This document shows positions 3,110 to 5,945 of a stretch of 5,945 nt of DNA, one piece after another (the first letter of the stretch is position 1; each line of letters starts with the position of its first letter). This DNA comes from GWC2-37-13 sp964564535. Lineage in GTDB: Bacteria; Patescibacteriota; Microgenomatia; UBA1406; GWC2-37-13. The stretch spans positions 1 through 5,945 of the forward strand of contig CAZMBH010000058.1 in assembly GCA_964564535.1 (NCBI GenBank), in the 5' to 3' direction. The notes below the pieces were generated by a model. The model worked only from the letters and a program-made list of their open reading frames with translations. It was not told the DNA's origin and made no database searches. The position numbers and the translations under genes are program-made.

Positions 3110-5945
3110 ATGGATAATCGGTTCTTTGAACAGCCTGTCCTGAACTCCCCCTATGAATATCCTTCAAGCCACTGGGAGCTGGACGCTGAGGGGCAGCCTA
3201 CCCAGAGGATCATCGAGAACCGACGGGGAGCAGAGTTCATCACCCCGATTCCCAAACCCAGGAAACGAAAAAGCACCGGGGCCAAACAGATGGCGTTTGT
3301 CTTCGACGAGGGCAAAGGCCTCTCTACCGAGGAGCAGCAGTACGACCCCACCCCCATCATCAATGAACTCCGCAGACACGTCGATATCTGGCGTGCCCGG
3401 CCCAATCCATCGGACTGGCAGGTCACGCCGGAAACCGCACGCCTGCTCCAGCATTGGCGGCATCACCGGTTCAGCGACATCCGGCCCTTTTTCTGCCAGA
3501 TCGAGGCCTTGGAAACCATCATCTATGTCACTGAGGTGGCCCCGAAGATGGGGAAGAAGGCGAAAGGGTTTCTGGAGCATCTGGCCAATGCCAATCACGA
3601 CGCCAATCCGGAACTTATGCGGCTGGCGCTCAAAATGGCCACCGGCGCAGGCAAGACCACGGTTATGGCCATGGTCATCGCCTGGCAGACCATCAATGCG
3701 GTGCGCCGGCCCGGCAGCACAAAATTCACCCGAGGGTTTCTGGTGGTCACCCCTGGCATCACCATCCGCGACCGGCTCCGGGTGCTCCAGCCCAACGACC
3801 CCGACAGCTACTACCAATCCCGTGAACTAATCCCCAGTGATATGATCGGCGACCTTGACCGCGCCAAGATCGTCATCACCAATTTCCATGCCTTCAAGCT
3901 CAAGGAACGGATGGCCCTGTCCAAGGGAGGCCGATCCCTTCTTCAGGGGCGGGGGCGGCCTCTCGATACCCTGGAGACCGAAGGCCAGATGCTGCAGCGG
4001 GTCATGCCCGACCTGATGGGCATGAAGCGCATTCTGGTATTGAACGATGAGGCCCACCATTGTTATCGGGAGAAACCGGGAGAGGCGGTTGAAGGGGAAC
4101 TGAAGGGCGATGATCGGAAAGAGGCGGAAAAAAACAACGAGGCCGCCCGGCTCTGGATCACCGGTCTGGAAATGGTCAACCGCAAATTGGGGGTCACCCG
4201 CGTTATTGACCTTTCTGCAACCCCGTTTTTTCTCAGGGGGTCCGGCTATGCCGAGGGGACCCTGTTTCCCTGGACCATGAGCGACTTCTCCCTGATGGAC
4301 GCCATTGAATCCGGCATTGTCAAACTGCCGCGCGTCCCTGTGGCCGACAACATTCCCGGCGACGAGATGCCCAGGTTTCGGAACCTCTGGGAACATATCC
4401 GCAATCGAATGCCCAAAAAAGGCCGGGGCAAATCCAAGACCCTCGACCCCCTCAGCATCCCGGTAGAACTGCAAACGGCCCTCGAAGCCCTTTACGGCCA
4501 CTATGAAAAGACCTTTAACCTCTGGCACGAAAACAGCGTCCATGTTCCGCCGTGCTTCATCATTGTCTGCAACAACACCTCCACCTCCAAACTGGTGTAC
4601 GATTATGTGTCCGGCTTCTATAGAGAAAATGAAGAGGGTTCCAGTACACTGGAAAACGGCCGCCTCCCTCTGTTCCGCAATTTCGACGAGTACAATAACC
4701 CCCTGGGCAGGCCCAACACCCTCCTGATCGACAGCGAGCAGTTGGAGTCGGGGGATGCCCTGGACAGCAACTTCAGAAACATGGCCTCGGATGAAATAGA
4801 GCGGTTCCGCCGGGAAATCATCGAGCGGACCGGCGATCCAAGGCAGGCCGAGGGTCTGAGCGATCAGGACCTGCTTCGCGAGGTCATGAACACGGTCGGC
4901 AAGGAAGGCCGTCTGGGCGATTCCATCCGCTGCGTGGTGTCGGTTTCCATGCTCACCGAAGGGTGGGACGCCAATACCGTCACCCATGTACTGGGGATTC
5001 GCGCATTCGGCACACAGCTCCTCTGCGAACAGGTGATCGGCCGGGCCCTGCGGCGTCAGTCGTACGACCTGAACGACGATGGGCTTTTCAATGTGGAATA
5101 CGCCGATGTCCTGGGCATTCCCTTTGATTTCACGGCCAAACCGGTGGTGGCCCCGCCCCAGCCCCCGCGCGAGACCATCCACGTCAAGGCGGTGCGGCCC
5201 GATCGAGACGCCCTTGAAATCCGGTTTCCCAGGGTCCAGGGCTATCGTGTGGAACTCCCCGAAGAACGGCTGACAGCTGCATTCAATGAGGATTCCGTTC
5301 TGGAACTGAGCCCGGACCTGGTGGGTCCCTCCATCACAAGAAACGCCGGCATTATCGGGGAAGGGGTGGATCTCAGTCTGGAGCATCTGGAAGACCTGCG
5401 GCGGTCCACGCTCCTCTTTTGTCTGACCCGCAGGCTGATCACCACCAAATGGCGGGACCCCGGCGAGGAGCCCAAGCTCCATCTTTTTGGGAAGCTCAAG
5501 CGCATTGCCAAACAATGGCTCGACACCTGTCTAACCTGTAAAGGCGGCACCTACCCCGCCCTGTTGATGTACCAGGAACTGGCCGACATGGCGTGCGAAC
5601 GGATTACCGCCGGCATTACCCGCAGCATGGCGGATGAACGCCCAATCAAGGCCGTGCTCGACCCATATAACCCAACCGGTTCCACCCTGTACGTGAACTT
5701 CAATACCAGCAAGACCAGCCGATGGGAAACCGATGCCCGGCGATGTCATATCAACTGGGTCATTCTGGACAGCGACTGGGAGGCGGAGTTCTGCCGCGTG
5801 GCCGAGGCCCATCCCCGTGTAAAGGCCTATGTGAAGAACCACAATCTCGGGCTGGAGGTGCCTTACCGGTACGGTTCTGAAACCCGCACATACCTGCCGG
5901 ATTTCATTGTCCTGGTGGATGACGGCCACGAAGACCCGCTCCATC
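3110..5945 (+). CDS. type III Res-like DEAH helicase-endonuclease (BPTD_3080-like), partial at window edge
   Basis: A frame open for 945 codons to the end of the window, with no stop. ATG 3110 follows GAGG at 3099-3102 with seven bases of spacing. The start, MDNRFFEQPVLNSPYEYPSS then HWELDAEGQPT, matches my memory of the BPTD_3080 restriction-endonuclease family. Superfamily 2 helicase motifs are intact: Walker A ATGAGKT at 177-183, DEAH at 313-316, SATPF at 369-373, MLTEGWD at 614-620 and QVIGRALRR at 641-649. A C-terminal nuclease domain is suggested by DWEAE at 889-893 and YLPDF near 928-932, where P930-D931 would begin a PD-(D/E)xK site; the expected ExK lies beyond the edge. It should translocate on DNA with ATP and cleave it in the cytoplasm. 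A basic RKRK occurs at 51-54. Its expected methyltransferase partner is only a stub upstream. The helicase assignment is firm, the subfamily moderately so. Confidence 0.92.
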   Translation, partial: MDNRFFEQPVLNSPYEYPSSHWELDAEGQPTQRIIENRRGAEFITPIPKPRKRKSTGAKQMAFVFDEGKGLSTEEQQYDPTPIINELRRHVDIWRARPNPSDWQVTPETARLLQHWRHHRFSDIRPFFCQIEALETIIYVTEVAPKMGKKAKGFLEHLANANHDANPELMRLALKMATGAGKTTVMAMVIAWQTINAVRRPGSTKFTRGFLVVTPGITIRDRLRVLQPNDPDSYYQSRELIPSDMIGDLDRAKIVITNFHAFKLKERMALSKGGRSLLQGRGRPLDTLETEGQMLQRVMPDLMGMKRILVLNDEAHHCYREKPGEAVEGELKGDDRKEAEKNNEAARLWITGLEMVNRKLGVTRVIDLSATPFFLRGSGYAEGTLFPWTMSDFSLMDAIESGIVKLPRVPVADNIPGDEMPRFRNLWEHIRNRMPKKGRGKSKTLDPLSIPVELQTALEALYGHYEKTFNLWHENSVHVPPCFIIVCNNTSTSKLVYDYVSGFYRENEEGSSTLENGRLPLFRNFDEYNNPLGRPNTLLIDSEQLESGDALDSNFRNMASDEIERFRREIIERTGDPRQAEGLSDQDLLREVMNTVGKEGRLGDSIRCVVSVSMLTEGWDANTVTHVLGIRAFGTQLLCEQVIGRALRRQSYDLNDDGLFNVEYADVLGIPFDFTAKPVVAPPQPPRETIHVKAVRPDRDALEIRFPRVQGYRVELPEERLTAAFNEDSVLELSPDLVGPSITRNAGIIGEGVDLSLEHLEDLRRSTLLFCLTRRLITTKWRDPGEEPKLHLFGKLKRIAKQWLDTCLTCKGGTYPALLMYQELADMACERITAGITRSMADERPIKAVLDPYNPTGSTLYVNFNTSKTSRWETDARRCHINWVILDSDWEAEFCRVAEAHPRVKAYVKNHNLGLEVPYRYGSETRTYLPDFIVLVDDGHEDPLH

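Noticed and set aside
3164..3817. Overlapping open frames of about 220 codons on both strands at the start of the Res-like gene
   Set aside because: They cover the same bases as the N-terminal region and Walker A motif of the helicase frame and have biased, low-complexity amino-acid content.
3827..5515. A 562-codon open frame on the minus strand opposite the helicase gene
   Set aside because: It is antisense to a gene with all helicase motifs in order. The translation shows no recognisable domain, and long antisense frames are expected opposite G+C-rich coding sequence.

Overview
The window reads as part of a decaying anti-phage or restriction-modification island on a bacterial chromosome. 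All supported genes lie on the + strand. Base composition is patchy: hand-counted 60-base samples gave about 63% G+C in the large helicase gene, 53% in the first gene and 40% in the second. Coding style, intergenic repeat tracts and the restriction gene set would fit an anaerobic Desulfobacterota (deltaproteobacterial) genome, but this is an impression and not a proof.

Layout. Positions 1-55 carry a short 9-bp tandem repeat. Gene 1 (61-939) encodes a phospholipase-D-fold nuclease with an N-terminal domain that resembles a MazG / phosphoribosyl-ATP pyrophosphohydrolase. Gene 2 (994-1392) encodes a short DUF4062 protein that jumps straight into a winged-helix-like tail, as if its middle had been deleted. 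From about 1393 to 2331 there is no intact gene. This stretch holds a 43-codon N-terminal stub of a type III-like DNA methyltransferase (1603-1734), a low-complexity repeat tract beginning at the break (1735-1885), a stem-loop, and the C-terminal end of an unidentified gene with an in-frame stop (1990-2250). Next come two small reading frames, an 81-residue antitoxin-like protein (2332-2577) and a probable single-base frameshift pseudogene (2591-2940). A weak promoter candidate follows. The last gene (3110 to the window edge) is a large DEAH-box helicase-endonuclease resembling the type III Res / BPTD_3080 family. It is open for 945 codons and runs out of the window.

How they may work together (inference). 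A methyltransferase of this family normally protects host DNA, while the large helicase-nuclease cuts foreign DNA; PLD nucleases and DUF4062 proteins are plausible accessory factors. Here the modification gene survives only as a stub, yet the restriction gene has an uninterrupted frame. Either the methyltransferase is encoded elsewhere, the nuclease is inactive or silent, or the remaining PLD/MazG and helicase-nuclease genes act in a way that does not need methylation. The most noteworthy points are the MazG-like/PLD fusion, the orphaned Res-like gene, and several separate erosion scars next to short repeats.
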